From UBA2705 sp963977105 (GTDB taxonomy: Bacteria > Pseudomonadota > Alphaproteobacteria > Micavibrionales > Micavibrionaceae), in contig CAXBNI010000001.1 of the NCBI GenBank assembly GCA_963977105.1, positions 1,426,001 to 1,490,000 of the forward strand: a DNA stretch of 64,000 nt, read 5' to 3'. The notes under the pieces are model-generated. The model was not told where the DNA came from. It searched no databases and worked only from the letters and a program-made list of their open reading frames with translations. The translations under genes were made by a program, and so were the position numbers. Position 1 is the stretch's first letter. Every line of letters begins with the position of its first letter. Below are positions 27,523 to 36,700 of this stretch, piece by piece.

Positions 27523-27975
27523 CTACTCTTTTTTATCTTGCATACTGAAAATAAATTTACCCAGAAGCTGTTCTAAATTTTGCGGCGCCTGCGTTGTCTC
27601 GATGATGTCACCTTCACCCAGCAATTCATCCATTCCGCCAGGTTGTAGCGCCAAATAGCGCCCACCAAGTAGGCTAGCTGATGAAATCACAGCTGCGGTA
27701 TCTTCTGAGAGCGCAATTGATGAATCGACATTCATATGCACCATCGCTAAATAGCGCTTTGGGTCTAATTTAATGTCTTGCACAGTGCCGACCTTAACGC
27801 CGCTTACTTGTACATTATCACCGATTGATAGGCCGCCAACATCTGTAAAGGCTGCGATAATTTCGTAACCATTCTCAGTTTTAACATCCGCTTTTTGTGC
27901 AGAATAACTTAAAAAAAGCGCCGCAACGCCAATGACTAAAGCGCCCGTAATTGTTTCAATTGCATTATGTTTCAT
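27523..27975 (-). CDS. mlaD: MlaD, phospholipid-binding subunit of the Mla transport system
   Basis: MlaD is the inner-membrane-anchored MCE protein that binds phospholipids moved by the MlaFEDB complex to keep the outer membrane asymmetric. The 150-residue protein has one N-terminal membrane helix (TITGALVIGVAALFLSYSA) and the MCE domain (YEIIAAFTDVGGLSIGDNVQVSGVKVGTVQDIKLD). Length is normal. mlaE, mlaF and mlaC are not in this window; in many alphaproteobacteria mlaD sits between NDUFA12-type and DUF2155 genes, as here. Confidence 0.92.
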   Translation of the reverse strand: MKHNAIETITGALVIGVAALFLSYSAQKADVKTENGYEIIAAFTDVGGLSIGDNVQVSGVKVGTVQDIKLDPKRYLAMVHMNVDSSIALSEDTAAVISSASLLGGRYLALQPGGMDELLGEGDIIETTQAPQNLEQLLGKFIFSMQDKKE

Positions 27976-28028
27976 TTGTCTTACTCAATCCCATATAAAC
28001 TAAATACTTAACTTACCCAAAAACTCAT

Positions 28029-28442
28029 TTATTGTGGCGGTGTCCATGCATCATAATCACCGCTTGCCTTGTCGCGCTGACCGCCTTTTAACTGATGACC
28101 TGGCGGCATATAGGCCGCGTCTGTTCCTGTGGCATTCGCACGGTGTGGCTGCTGCCATTCACGGCGGAAGCCTGATGTGTTTTCATCAAGCGAAGGAAAC
28201 ACATCGGTTTGATGATGCAGCCAGCCATGCCATTCAGGCGGTACATTACTTGCTTCGGGGGCGTCTTTATAAATCACCCAGCGGCGCGTATGTGCGTATC
28301 CTTTACGCGGCGCACCTTCATAATATTTATTACCCATTGCGTCAGCGCCCATCATTTTGCTGCGCGTCGTCATATTAAACCACGTAATATGTACTGGCGA
28401 TATCACGCCCAAAATACTGAATATAGATTTAAACAAACGCAT
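28029..28442 (-). CDS. NDUFA12 (B17.2)-type complex I accessory subunit
   Basis: The 137-residue protein matches the NADH:ubiquinone oxidoreductase 17.2 kDa accessory subunit family shared by mitochondria and alphaproteobacteria. Typical stretches are GNKYYEG, RRWVIYKDAPEASNVPPEWHGWLHHQTD and a C-terminal Pro-rich tail ending in YDAWTPP. It associates with complex I peripheral arm. The gene is first in a likely operon with mlaD and DUF2155, and is good evidence that the host is an alphaproteobacterium. Confidence 0.93.
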   Translation of the reverse strand: MRLFKSIFSILGVISPVHITWFNMTTRSKMMGADAMGNKYYEGAPRKGYAHTRRWVIYKDAPEASNVPPEWHGWLHHQTDVFPSLDENTSGFRREWQQPHRANATGTDAAYMPPGHQLKGGQRDKASGDYDAWTPPQ

Positions 28443-28598
28443 AACGGCTCCTTTTAAGCTGCCTAATACTTAAGGTACAGCACAAGATAATGAAATAATA
28501 ACGTAACCATCGCATCATTCTTGCATGAATATGCTAAGTAATTTATCTTTTCCTTAGCAAGATTGCAAGAGAGTGAATCAGTTGAAAGGAAATTAACC

Positions 28599-29072
28599 AT
28601 GATTTCAACACAAGAAATTTATAATCGCCTTGAAAAGAAAGGCCTGCGTTTACCCAAAGTCGCAGCGCCAGCGGCAAATTATGTGCCTTATGTTATTAGC
28701 GCAGGGCAAGTTTACATTTCAGGACAGCTGCCGTTTTTAGATGGCGTACAAAGCCATATTGGCCGGCTTGGCGACACACTCAGTGATGAAGATGGCATTA
28801 TAGCCGCACAAAACTGTGCCTTGAATATCTTCGCCCAGCTTGATCAAGCCATCGCGCAAGACTGGTCGCGCGTTAAGCGCTGCGTTAAATTAGGCGGCTT
28901 TGTCAATTCAACTGCACAATTTACAGCGCAGCCCGCCATAATCAACGGCGCGTCTAATTTAATCGGTGACGTACTCGGTGAAATTGGTCAGCACGCACGT
29001 TTTGCTGTAAGCGCGTGTAGCCTGCCTTTTGGTGCAAGCGTCGAAATTGATGGATTGTTTGAAATTAGCTAA
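28599..29072 (+). CDS. RidA family (YjgF/YER057c-like) protein
   Basis: RidA-type enzymes hydrolyse reactive enamines/imines; this branch (157 aa, longer than RidA itself at about 128) is a close relative of uncertain substrate. Seen: RLEKKGLRLPKVAAPAANYVPYV, VYISGQLPF, and a central GCALNIFAQLDQA-like helix, ending in LPFGASVEIDGLFEI. The ATG at 28599, with AAAGGA at the right distance, is chosen. It is monocistronic between a divergent complex I gene and a convergent GNAT gene. Confidence 0.87.
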   Translation: MISTQEIYNRLEKKGLRLPKVAAPAANYVPYVISAGQVYISGQLPFLDGVQSHIGRLGDTLSDEDGIIAAQNCALNIFAQLDQAIAQDWSRVKRCVKLGGFVNSTAQFTAQPAIINGASNLIGDVLGEIGQHARFAVSACSLPFGASVEIDGLFEIS

Positions 29073-29102
29073 GCCGTCAAACAGCATAATGCACAGCATT
29101 TA

Positions 29103-29657
29103 TTATTGCGGATCAATAACTTTATAATAGTAACGCCCTGCAATATATTCACCGCTGACATTGGCATAAAAAGGATGCGAGCCTATATGGACGTAACCCA
29201 TGCCCTCATAAAGTGCAATAGCCGCCGTTTGCGTTTCGCGAACATCCATGTTCAAAACTTTAAACTCAGCGTCCCGTGCCACTTTTTCGGCGTGCTCAAC
29301 GATCATCCTTGCTAGGCCATATTGACGCGCCCAAGGCGCAACAAATATCGAGTTTAATTGCGCAGCATGTGCCTGTGCTTGGTTGTTATTTGGCGGCATA
29401 GTGATTTGCGCCGTACCGCAGATTGCGCCGTCTAAACGCCCAATAATTAGCTTTCGCGCGGGCATGGTCACAACGCCCTGCCAATAACGTTCCAATATGT
29501 CACGCGCAGGCAGTTCCACCCAACCAAAGCCACCACCAGCATCAATCGCAGCGTCTGTAGCGTCACATAAGTCATTTAAATCAGAAATGGATAGCTGGTC
29601 TTCGACCAGTTCAATAGAAACTTCTGGTGGCTTTGCTTTTCGCTTCACTTGGTCCAT
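29103..29657 (-). CDS. GNAT family N-acetyltransferase
   Basis: The 184-residue protein has the acetyl-CoA loop APWARQYGLARMIVEHAEK (motif A, Q/RxxGxA) and the C-terminal AIALYEGMGYVHIGSHPFYA characteristic of GNATs. The substrate is unknown. The ATG at 29657 is preferred because GGAGG sits 8 bases upstream. It is on the same strand as elbB, 113 bases downstream of it. Confidence 0.87.
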   Translation of the reverse strand: MDQVKRKAKPPEVSIELVEDQLSISDLNDLCDATDAAIDAGGGFGWVELPARDILERYWQGVVTMPARKLIIGRLDGAICGTAQITMPPNNNQAQAHAAQLNSIFVAPWARQYGLARMIVEHAEKVARDAEFKVLNMDVRETQTAAIALYEGMGYVHIGSHPFYANVSGEYIAGRYYYKVIDPQ

Positions 29658-29770
29658 CTTGTCGGCCTCCATTTGTTTAACTATATCACTATTTAAACAC
29701 AAATATGGTAAAATTAGGTTATAATTAGATAAAATTGTATCTAATTGATGCTGCGCAACATCTGCAGCAT

Positions 29771-30424
29771 TTACGCAGCGAGATCGAGCAGCGCATTGAC
29801 TGTTTTTTCTGCGCCGATTGCAATTTGTTTAATTGACGCATCCAGCATATAACAAGGGCTTGTCACAATTTTATGCGCCGCGTCTATAATAATTTGCTCA
29901 TGCGCAGATTCACTATGCTGCGCCCCACAAGCTTCTATTTCTGCGATTGTCGGCTCATCAGTGCCGATGGTGACATTCACATCACCGAAGACGGCAGCCA
30001 ATACAGCCGGTGAAATGCACAATGCACCAATTGGCTTATTGGCGCGCTTCATCGCCTGCAGCGCTGTTTTAACGTCATCATTCACCGTCGCTTCCGCGCC
30101 ATCAAAAGCAAAACTGGATAAGTTCTTTGCTGCACCAAATCCGCCCGGCAGAATCACGGCATCAAAATCATCTGCATCAAAGTCAGCAAGATCATTAATG
30201 GCGCCGCGTGCAATGCGTGACGATTCAATCAGCACATTGCGCTGCTCAGCCATCTCTTCGCCCGTAATGTGATTAATCACATGGTGTTGATTTATATTAG
30301 GAGCAAAGCACACAGAAGACGCGCCTGCTTTATCAATTGCCAATAAGGTGCAAACAGATTCGTGGATCTCTGCGCCATCAAAAACGCCGCAACCTGAAAG
30401 AATAACCGCTATTTTTTTACTCAT
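29771..30424 (-). CDS. elbB: Isoprenoid biosynthesis glyoxalase ElbB
   Basis: The 217-residue DJ-1/PfpI superfamily protein starts KKIAVILSGCGVFDGAEIHESV and has VILPGGFGAAKNLSSFA and the nucleophile-elbow Cys in PIGALCISPAVLA, all close to E. coli ElbB. ElbB has weak glyoxalase activity and is linked to isoprenoid output; its real role is unsettled. It is divergent from the hydrolase gene across a 174-base gap. Confidence 0.93.
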   Translation of the reverse strand: MSKKIAVILSGCGVFDGAEIHESVCTLLAIDKAGASSVCFAPNINQHHVINHITGEEMAEQRNVLIESSRIARGAINDLADFDADDFDAVILPGGFGAAKNLSSFAFDGAEATVNDDVKTALQAMKRANKPIGALCISPAVLAAVFGDVNVTIGTDEPTIAEIEACGAQHSESAHEQIIIDAAHKIVTSPCYMLDASIKQIAIGAEKTVNALLDLAA

Positions 30425-30598
30425 ATTGCTGTACCTTGCCTAAAACCTGTTTTGAATATGTGTAATTACATAGGCGCTTAATTGGCAAAAATCAAGCCTC
30501 CCATTACGTATGCAGCCACGCAGCAGCCTTTTTTCTTTACATATAAGGCGCGTTAAATTATCACTAAAGGTAATAACACAAAAAGAACAGGGACGAAT

Positions 30599-31555
30599 AT
30601 GAGCGATCATGACATGCAGGCACCACCATTCTCAGCATTAGCCAATGAATTATATCTGAGTTACCTTAGCCAGCAAGACAACCAAGACGACATTATTCGT
30701 GATATTTTCCCTTACGGTGACGGCGCTCCTGCTATGGTCGTTCCTGGATTCATGGCACATGACAGAAACACTGCAGAGCTTGGGGCGTTTATTTCTAGCC
30801 TTGGTTATGCTGGCAAAAAATGGAAAGGTGGCCTCCATCTTGGCGTAAGTGATTATAAATTACAGCATTTTTCCGAACGCTTAGAGCATGTTTATAACAA
30901 GCATGGTAAGCGCCCTGTTACTTTAATTGGCTGGTCGCTCGGCGGTATCGTATCACGTGAAATGGCACGCCAGCACCCCGAGATGGTCGCGCAAGTCATC
31001 ACTATGGGTAGCCCAATCAAAGCGTTAAGCAACCCCGATTCCAACCATTTAAAAGGCCTGTTTGATTTTGCCACTGCGCTTGATCAAAGAATTGGCGCGT
31101 CCCAAGAGATTTTGCGCGAGACGCCAGAGGTACTAAAGTTCCACCTCGACCCTAAAAACACATTATCTGAGAAGTTTGCTTTGGCCGTCGGCTACCCCCT
31201 TAGCTGCGCGGCGCGGCTTCTAAAACAGCCACGGATTGTCACCGACACAGAATTTACAGCGCAAATCGCAGACCCGATTAACACACCATGTACACATATT
31301 TACACCCGTAATGATGGCGTTGTCCATTGGCAGACATGCATAGCTGATGAAACGCCGATCACACAAAACATAGAAGTCGGCACAAGTCATCTTGGCCTAC
31401 CTTTTGATGCGACTGTCCGCCTTATCATTGCCGACCGCCTGCATCATAACAGCGCAGGCCTTACAAGAGATTGGACGGCATTCGACTCAGCCAAGTATGA
31501 AAGCCTTTTTGACTTTCCTAACACGCCGACACAACAAAGGACGTTAAAACCTTAA
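30599..31555 (+). CDS. Alpha/beta hydrolase
   Basis: This 318-residue protein has the nucleophile elbow LIGWSLGGIVSRE near residue 116 (Ser in GWSLGG), a preceding VVPGFMAHDRNT oxyanion segment, and late Asp (NDGVVHW) and His (GTSHLG) residues at the right spacing for a catalytic triad. The arrangement resembles triacylglycerol lipase/esterase-like hydrolases; the substrate is unknown. There is no signal peptide, so it is cytoplasmic. It is monocistronic. Confidence 0.85.
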   Translation: MSDHDMQAPPFSALANELYLSYLSQQDNQDDIIRDIFPYGDGAPAMVVPGFMAHDRNTAELGAFISSLGYAGKKWKGGLHLGVSDYKLQHFSERLEHVYNKHGKRPVTLIGWSLGGIVSREMARQHPEMVAQVITMGSPIKALSNPDSNHLKGLFDFATALDQRIGASQEILRETPEVLKFHLDPKNTLSEKFALAVGYPLSCAARLLKQPRIVTDTEFTAQIADPINTPCTHIYTRNDGVVHWQTCIADETPITQNIEVGTSHLGLPFDATVRLIIADRLHHNSAGLTRDWTAFDSAKYESLFDFPNTPTQQRTLKP

Positions 31556-31576
31556 AGCCCACTTAAAACGACAAAC

Positions 31577-31612
31577 AAAAACGCAGTCAACATAAATTGA
31601 CTGCGTTAAAAA
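31577..31612 (-). terminator. Intrinsic terminator of the DUF1523 gene
   Basis: A perfect 11-bp stem (31580-31590 with 31597-31607) with a 6-base loop is followed on the minus strand by a T-rich run. It ends the DUF1523 transcript and lies 22 bases after the convergent hydrolase gene. Confidence 0.8.
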
Positions 31613-31631
31613 GTAACAAAAGAATACTTAC

Positions 31632-32009
31632 TTACATATTTAACTTGTTGTTTAAAGTGTTGTCGATAGCCTTCTCCGCAGCGACAGGCTCAACAGCAAC
31701 AACATTTGGATACATACTTAACACACCAAAGCGCCAACCATATGTGTCCGCTTTATATGTTTTTCCTTTTTCTATTTCGCCATAGACATCAGAAGCTGAG
31801 AAGTGAAGGTTTGCCCAACTATCAGCAACTTGATAGACATCATTATCCGTCGTCCATAATAAGTACTTGCCCTTATCGCCGCCTGTTCTTTCCATTTTTT
31901 TGACCGTAAAAGTTTCTTCTTCTGCCGTTCCATGTGTATATGCACCTGAAACAACAGCTGCTGCCGCAAAGAAAGCGCCATAAATTTTCAATTGTATTGA
32001 GTTGCTCAT
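31632..32009 (-). CDS. DUF1523 family protein
   Basis: The 125-residue protein has an N-terminal hydrophobic stretch (IYGAFFAAAAVVSGAYT) that serves as a signal peptide or anchor, then the DUF1523 core: FTVKKMERTGG, KYLLWTTDNDVYQVADSW, SASDVYGEIEKGKTYKADTYGWR, SMYPNVVAVEP. The family has no known function and is common in alphaproteobacteria. It is monocistronic, ending in a strong terminator; its promoter region lies next to the tRNA-Arg promoter. Confidence 0.85.
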   Translation of the reverse strand: MSNSIQLKIYGAFFAAAAVVSGAYTHGTAEEETFTVKKMERTGGDKGKYLLWTTDNDVYQVADSWANLHFSASDVYGEIEKGKTYKADTYGWRFGVLSMYPNVVAVEPVAAEKAIDNTLNNKLNM

Positions 32010-32086
32010 TTTTAAATATCCTTGTGTTTATAAACTAGCGGTAAAATATCACAGCCGCAAGTATTATGTCAAGTAAAAAATATGTC

Positions 32087-32115
32087 TTGATAAGCAGCGG
32101 CCTGTGCCGTAAAGA
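32087..32115 (+). promoter_or_regulatory. Predicted tRNA-Arg promoter
   Basis: TTGATA (32087-32092), a 17-base spacer and TAAAGA (32110-32115) lie about 12 bases before the tRNA 5' end, the expected position for a tRNA promoter. Confidence 0.5.
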
Positions 32116-32126
32116 TAACCCTCGAC

Positions 32127-32202
32127 GCACCCGTAGCTCAGTGGATAGAGCACTGGTTTCCGGAGCCAGGTGTCGCAGGTTCGATTCCTGCCGGGTGCGC
32201 CA
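32127..32202 (+). tRNA. tRNA-Arg (anticodon CCG)
   Basis: Acceptor GCACCCG pairs with CGGGTGC; D arm GCTCAGTGGATAGAGC; anticodon loop TTCCGGA (CCG at 32160-32162); T loop TTCGATT; CCA is encoded. All stems pair. Its 3' end is the integration target of the element that follows. Confidence 0.97.
32179..32202 (+). repeat. attL core (tRNA-Arg 3' end)
   Basis: The last 24 bases of the tRNA gene match 40686-40708 at 21 positions, with two substitutions and a one-base gap. In tRNA-integrated elements the intact tRNA end lies on the integrase side, as here. Confidence 0.65.
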
Positions 32203-32305
32203 CTCTACACATTACTACCATTCATTGACATCCATAAATGACCGTGCAATCATTAGCCATCAACGTTTCTGGTTCCGCACGCGGTTTTCTTTGTTCGCCT
32301 TTATT

Positions 32306-32365
32306 TGGGGGCAACCAAGAAAATTGGGGGCAGAAAATGGGGGCAAGTCAAGACTGTGGGGGCAA
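32306..32365 (+). repeat. Four direct TGGGGGCA repeats upstream of the integrase
   Basis: TGGGGGCA occurs at 32306, 32325, 32338 and 32357, all in one orientation with spacings of 19, 13 and 19 bases, between the attL core and the integrase ATG. Related copies occur near the other end of the element. They look like integrase arm-binding sites and may also let the integrase repress itself. Confidence 0.6.
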
Positions 32366-32366
32366 G

Positions 32367-33557
32367 ATGAAACTAACCAATGTAAAATGCAAAAACGCAA
32401 AAGCCAAAAGCAAATCATATAAAATATTTGATGGCGGTGGCCTGTATCTAGAAATAATGCCTACGGGAAAGAAATTATGGCGCTTAAAATACCGCTATTT
32501 GCAAAAAGAGAAGCGCATCTCTTTTGGTAATTACCCACTTACTTCTCTTGCCGAAGCACGTTATGCGCGTGAAGATGCCAAGAAATTACTGCTCAAGGAT
32601 ATTGACCCTTCTGCCGCGCGCAAAGAGAAAAAGATAACTCTCACCCGTAACGCCGAGAACACATTCAAAGCCATAGCGATGGAATGGTTTGATATTCAAA
32701 AAGACGAGTGGAGCGCAGGACATGCACAAAAAGTTTGGCGCTGCCTTGAAATGAATGCATTTCCCTATATTGGCGCGCGACCATTGAGCCAGATAAAGCC
32801 TCCTGAATTATTGGAGTGCCTTAGAAAAGTCGAGAAGCGCGGCGCATTAGAAATAGCCTCTAAGACAAAACAGATATGCGGGCAAGTATTCCGCTATGGC
32901 ATACAAACAGGCAAGTGTGAGTGGAATGCTGCTGAGAACTTAACTGGTGCATTAAAGACCAAAAGAACAGAGCATTTCCGTGCAATAGATTTTAAGCAGC
33001 TGCCTGCCTTCCTCAAAGCGCTTGAGCGCAATGAAGCTAGATTGTTTGAGCGTACGCGCCGAGCAGTGTGGTTGTCGCTCTATACCTTCTGCCGCCCTAT
33101 AGAAATCCGCAAAGCACGTTGGCAAGATATAGATTTTGATGAGAAAATTTGGACGATCCCCGCTGAGTTCATGAAAATGAATCGCGATCACATTATTCCC
33201 TTAAGCCATCAAGTCGTGCGCATTCTCAAAGCCCAGAAAGAAGAAGTTGAGCATATAAATACAGAATGGGTTTTCCCCTCCCAGATCAGACCACGCAACC
33301 CTATGAGCGATGGAACTGTAAACAAAGCCATCAAAAACCTAGGATTCGGCAAAGATATGGTCGCACATGGATTTAGAGCCTTAGCGCGCACAACTATCCG
33401 CGAAAAGCTAAAGTATGACAGTGAAATTATAGAACGCCAGCTCGCGCATAAGGCATCGGGCGCGTTGGGTGAGGCTTATGATCGTACACAGTTCTTGGAT
33501 GACCGCGCTGAGATGATGCAGGATTGGGCGGATTATATTGATAGGATTATAGAGTAA
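32367..33557 (+). CDS. int: P4-type tyrosine recombinase (integrase)
   Basis: This 396-residue integrase has the N-terminal DUF4102-type arm domain (KLTNVKCKNAKAKSKSYKIFDGGGLYL), a core-binding domain and the catalytic domain with Arg in FCRPIEIRKARW, HxxR in HGFRALART, His in LAHK and the nucleophile Tyr in AYDRTQF. It should insert and excise the element at tRNA-Arg. The frame is open back to 32238, but family N-termini begin at the ATG at 32367; the upstream part only encodes the GGGGGCA repeats. Confidence 0.95.
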   Translation: MKLTNVKCKNAKAKSKSYKIFDGGGLYLEIMPTGKKLWRLKYRYLQKEKRISFGNYPLTSLAEARYAREDAKKLLLKDIDPSAARKEKKITLTRNAENTFKAIAMEWFDIQKDEWSAGHAQKVWRCLEMNAFPYIGARPLSQIKPPELLECLRKVEKRGALEIASKTKQICGQVFRYGIQTGKCEWNAAENLTGALKTKRTEHFRAIDFKQLPAFLKALERNEARLFERTRRAVWLSLYTFCRPIEIRKARWQDIDFDEKIWTIPAEFMKMNRDHIIPLSHQVVRILKAQKEEVEHINTEWVFPSQIRPRNPMSDGTVNKAIKNLGFGKDMVAHGFRALARTTIREKLKYDSEIIERQLAHKASGALGEAYDRTQFLDDRAEMMQDWADYIDRIIE

Positions 33558-33743
33558 GTGTTAGGAAAGTATCTTGGTATACTTTTAGCGCTTGTTATAT
33601 TTACAGTGCACATACCTGTAAATATCAGTTCAATCTATGATAGACTTGCGTGGCAGGTGACAGAATGTATCAACTTAACATTTGCCCTGTGTTCAACGCG
33701 AACATTAAATGCTTATAAAGTGGTAATGAGAGAGAGAGTTGTC

Positions 33744-36700
33744 ATGTCTAAAATTAATCAGATACAGAATGCGCTTAAAGGGCTAGATGGAGGCGCATTT
33801 CAAAAACTTGCCGATAGCTATATTTTTAAAAAAGGGTACCAGAATATAAACCCTATTGGTTCAGCTCTTGGATCTGACAAAGTTAGAAAAGGGACGCCAG
33901 ATAGTTACTTCAGGCAGAAAAATGGCAAGCTTGTTTTTGCTGAATACACAACGGATCAAACAAATATTGTAAAAAAATTAAAAGGGGATTTGGAAAAGTG
34001 CCTAGATACAACAAAAACAGGGATCCCTTTGGATGAAATCGAAGAAATAGTATTTTGTCACAACTCGCAATTACCACTCCTAGACGAGCAAGCCCTCTAT
34101 AAAACATGCAAAGACAATGGGATTAAAATTCAAGTATTTGGCTTAGAAAGTATTTCTTTTGACCTTTACCAAAAGCACCCATCTCTAGCACAAGACTTTT
34201 TGGGAATAAGCATCGATACAGGACAAATTTTAGAGCCCATGGAATTCGTTGAAAATGTAGGAAAAAATAAGACGAGCACACCGCTAGACACGGATTTCCA
34301 TTACAGGGAGGAAGAATTAACAGAAATTCAAGAAAAAATAGAAATCAATGAATTGGTTATTTTGACAGGCTCTGCGGGAGTTGGAAAATCTCGATTAGCT
34401 CTACAAGCCTTGGAGGCCTTTAAGAAAACTCACGACAATTATAAGTTGCTGGTTATTTATAATAAAGGGCCTGATCTGTTCGAAGATATTAGATCTTACT
34501 TTTCTGAACCTGGAAATTTTTTACTTTTAGTTGATGATGCAAATAGAATTACGCAGTTTGATTACATAGTTGATCTCATTCAAAAACAAAGAAAAGATCA
34601 AAAGATAAAGGTGATTGCCACTGTTAGAGATTACGCACGCGATAAAATCAACAATACAGCAAAAGCCTTAGGCAATGTTTCAGAGGTAGAAATAAAGCCC
34701 ATGAATCCAGAAGAAATTAAAGGTTTTATTGAAGCACAGTATAACATTAATAATTCTCTTTATTTAAATAGGATATCAGATATAGCGGGAGGAAACCCAC
34801 GCCTTGCTATTATGGCAGCTATATTAGCCGTCAAAGAAAATAGCTTAAAAAGCATTCGAGATGTCTCAGCTTTATATGATGAATATTTTTCTTCCATCTC
34901 TAGTGATCTAAAAGAGCTGCAAGACACACATACTTTAAAAGTTGCAGGAATCATTTCTTTTTTCAGGGCCATTGATAAATCGAACACAGAAGCAATGGAA
35001 CTTATACAAAATGTATTCGGCATAAGCTCTAAAGACTTTTGGAAATCTGTTGAATATTTACACGAGGCAGAAATAGTTGATGTCTATGAAAAAGAGGTGG
35101 TGAAAATTAGTGATCAAGTTTTCTCAACATACTTGTTTTACTTATGTTTTTTCAAAGAAAGAACTCTAAGCTTTTCGTTATTACTTGAAAACTTTTTTCC
35201 TTCTCAAATTAATAAGCTGAAAGATGCTATATACCCATGCCTAAACTCTTTTGATTTTGATCAAATTTCAGAAGCAATAAGGAATGATGTTAAAAAAAGG
35301 TGGGCTAACTGCATTGAAGAAAACAACGAAAACGACCTACATGAGCTTATTAAAGCTTTCTGGTTCCTTTTACAATCAGATGTCCTGATTTATGTAAGGG
35401 ACAACATTGCTAAGATTGAGTCTCAGCCTATAGACTTGCCTTCTATAACTTTTGAAAGCGCAAACGTCACTTTAAACGCCTACCCACTATTAGAAATTCT
35501 TGCCCGATTTAACCAAGAGAGTGATGAAAGCACGTTTAAAACTGCACTTGATATAGTTTTCCTACACATAGAGAAGGTGCCGAGTGCAGCACCTCAGTTT
35601 ATCAAGTTAATGACTAATGATTTTGGCTTTAATCGCCATTCCTACCAAAGCGAATACTTATTCCAAACAATTTTAATTAATGCTCTATGGGGAAAAACTG
35701 AAAACGGTAAAAACAAACTGTTTTCTCGATTGTTTATAGAGGTTACGTCTAAATATCTCAAAACGAGATATGATAATCACGAGGGATCAAATAGAACCAT
35801 AACAATTTATAAATTTGAGTTACTTCCGATTGAACCTGTATTTAACTTAAGAAAAGTGATGTGGGAGGGGATTTTTGAATTGTATAAGACCTCTAATCTG
35901 AGGGCATACGTTTCAAGCGCCATAAGAAGTTATTGTGGCTCTGGGTACTATCTTTCCCAAAAGGAAATTGTGAAGAGAGACGCAGAAAGCATAATCCCCT
36001 TCATGGAAACAGAATTTGATCCTAAGGATTTTTCTGAGTGCCTGTTGGTTCAGAAATATCATAAGTTACTTAAACGAAAAGAAATCCTATTAACAGAAAA
36101 GCTAAGTCAAAAATTTCTTAGTGATACTTATGAGCTCTATAACATGATGTCTTTTAATTATTCAGACGTCGAATCAGACAATACTTCAGACTTTGATAAA
36201 ATTAGAAAAAAAAGAATAAAAACATACTCGATCAGTTTTGGTTTCGAAGAATACCAAACCTTTATTATTAAATCTAATGAAATACTATCTCTGCTTGAGG
36301 GTAGTCCCGACACCCACCAGATAAGAAGTGCTGTTACGCAGACTTTTTTGTTCCTCAGCGAAAGAGATGCGGCGCTTTATGAAATGGTTATAAGTGAATA
36401 CATTAGAACTGGAAATACACTAAAGTTAAATCAAGAGCAAACACTTATCGATAAGCTTATAGGTGCTTGTGGTGACCAAAAAGCGTTAAATATTTTAAGA
36501 GAAGCAGAATACTCTTTCAAAAATCAGTGGCTTTTTGACTACTATAGATGCCTTTCCTTAGAAAACGTCACTCAAGAAGCTGCCAAAGAGTTGTTAGCCT
36601 TATACGATGAGGCGACACCTAGAGAAATCCCCCATGGGTATGATCATTTATTAAATTATGTCGAAGCTGACAAAAATATTATAGCTAAAGTTATTGGGTT

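Noticed and set aside
32238..32366. N-terminal extension of the integrase reading frame
   Set aside because: It encodes low-complexity Gly-rich sequence from the GGGGGCA repeats, while the family N-terminus begins at the ATG at 32367.
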